This document shows positions 33,287-33,454 of a DNA stretch of 33,454 nucleotides, piece by piece. The stretch covers positions 1 to 33,454 of the forward strand of contig CACYHG010000021.1 in the NCBI GenBank assembly GCA_902774175.1. The letters run 5' to 3'. The notes under the pieces are model-generated. The model was given only the letters and a program-made list of their open reading frames with translations, was not told where the DNA came from and ran no database searches. The stretch comes from an uncultured Bacteroidota bacterium (GTDB lineage: Bacteria > Bacteroidota > Bacteroidia > Bacteroidales > WCHB1-69). Both the position numbers and the translations under genes were made by a program. The first letter of the stretch is position 1; every line of letters starts with the position of its first letter.

Positions 33287-33454
33287 ATGAGAGTTTTCAT
33301 TAACCCGGAGTTTCAAACCTTGTTCCCCGAAGAGATTGACACCTACGAGCCATATGTCATCCGCGAAGCCATCAATAATGCAATCGCTCATCAGGACTAT
33401 CGTCTTGGAGGACAAATTAATGTGGTGGAATACAACGAAAAGTTGGTGTTTTCC
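33287..33454 (+). CDS. GHKL-type ATP-binding protein fragment, runs off the window
   Basis: An open frame of 56 codons from ATG 33287 (11 bases after ATPase 3) to the window end. REAINNAIAHQDYRLGG and INVVEYNEKLVFS resemble the ATP-binding domain (HATPase_c_4) of AlbA_2/RecG-like proteins, where the Asn and His of NAxxHxDY are conserved. In full-length relatives this motif lies well inside the protein, after an AlbA_2-type N-terminal domain of some 200 residues, which is absent here. So this may be a 5'-truncated gene or a short variant. Its end is not visible. Confidence 0.55.
   Translation, partial: MRVFINPEFQTLFPEEIDTYEPYVIREAINNAIAHQDYRLGGQINVVEYNEKLVFS

Overview
The window looks like a chromosomal segment of a Bacteroidales bacterium. 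The genus cannot be fixed from sequence alone. The evidence is a 2-oxoglutarate:ferredoxin oxidoreductase operon, a PorT-like outer-membrane protein, a PG0541-type partner of an RND pump, an UpxY-type antiterminator, a CapE/CapF/CapG (L-FucNAc) gene set, and promoters of the Bacteroidetes -33 TTTG / -7 TAnnTTTG type.

Layout. (1) Positions 1-1951 (+): the end of korA, then korB and korC, closed by a terminator at 1973-2005 that can serve both strands. (2) 2004-5765 (-): a compact operon lgt > rfaE1 > PorT-like protein > mnmA. (3) 5980-11828 (+): an RND efflux operon (TolC-like channel, lipoprotein adaptor, pump) with a small P-II-like partner. The divergent gap 5766-5979 holds a candidate promoter for each direction. 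(4) 11843-13704 (+): two glycosyltransferases, probably for lipopolysaccharide core or surface glycan. (5) 13801-27633 (+): a long run of nucleotide-sugar genes, with an upxY in the middle: WlbA-like oxidoreductase, rfbB, rfbA, upxY, ugd, sugar nucleotidyltransferase, galactokinase-like GHMP kinase, galE, UDP-glucuronate 4-epimerase-like enzyme, capE, capF, capG, a WbuC-like cupin and a short UDP-sugar dehydrogenase-like protein. This run supplies activated sugars (dTDP-4-keto-6-deoxyglucose, UDP-GlcA, UDP-GalA, UDP-Gal, UDP-L-FucNAc) but has no flippase, polymerase or glycosyltransferase after 13704. (6) 27643-33454 (+): an accessory region with a conserved-looking hypothetical protein, three ATPases that pair a P-loop NTPase with a C-terminal PD-(D/E)XK-like motif, three copies of a structured repeat, a gene remnant with a C8-A9 tract, and a partial GHKL ATP-binding gene running off the end.

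Most unusual signals: (a) the [repeat - ATPase - repeat - ATPase - repeat] layout at 28118-31345, where flanking repeats are about 97% identical although the two ATPases differ at roughly half of their residues; (b) three short palindromic or tandem repeats sitting in frame inside three separate nucleotide-sugar genes; (c) a GHMP kinase whose sugar-binding Glu is Ala, next to its own nucleotidyltransferase and the UDP-GlcA/UDP-GalA genes, which suggests a uronic-acid salvage branch; (d) a start codon followed by a C8-A9 tract where one inserted or deleted base would open one of two longer frames. I found no tRNA, rRNA, CRISPR array, transposase or integrase.
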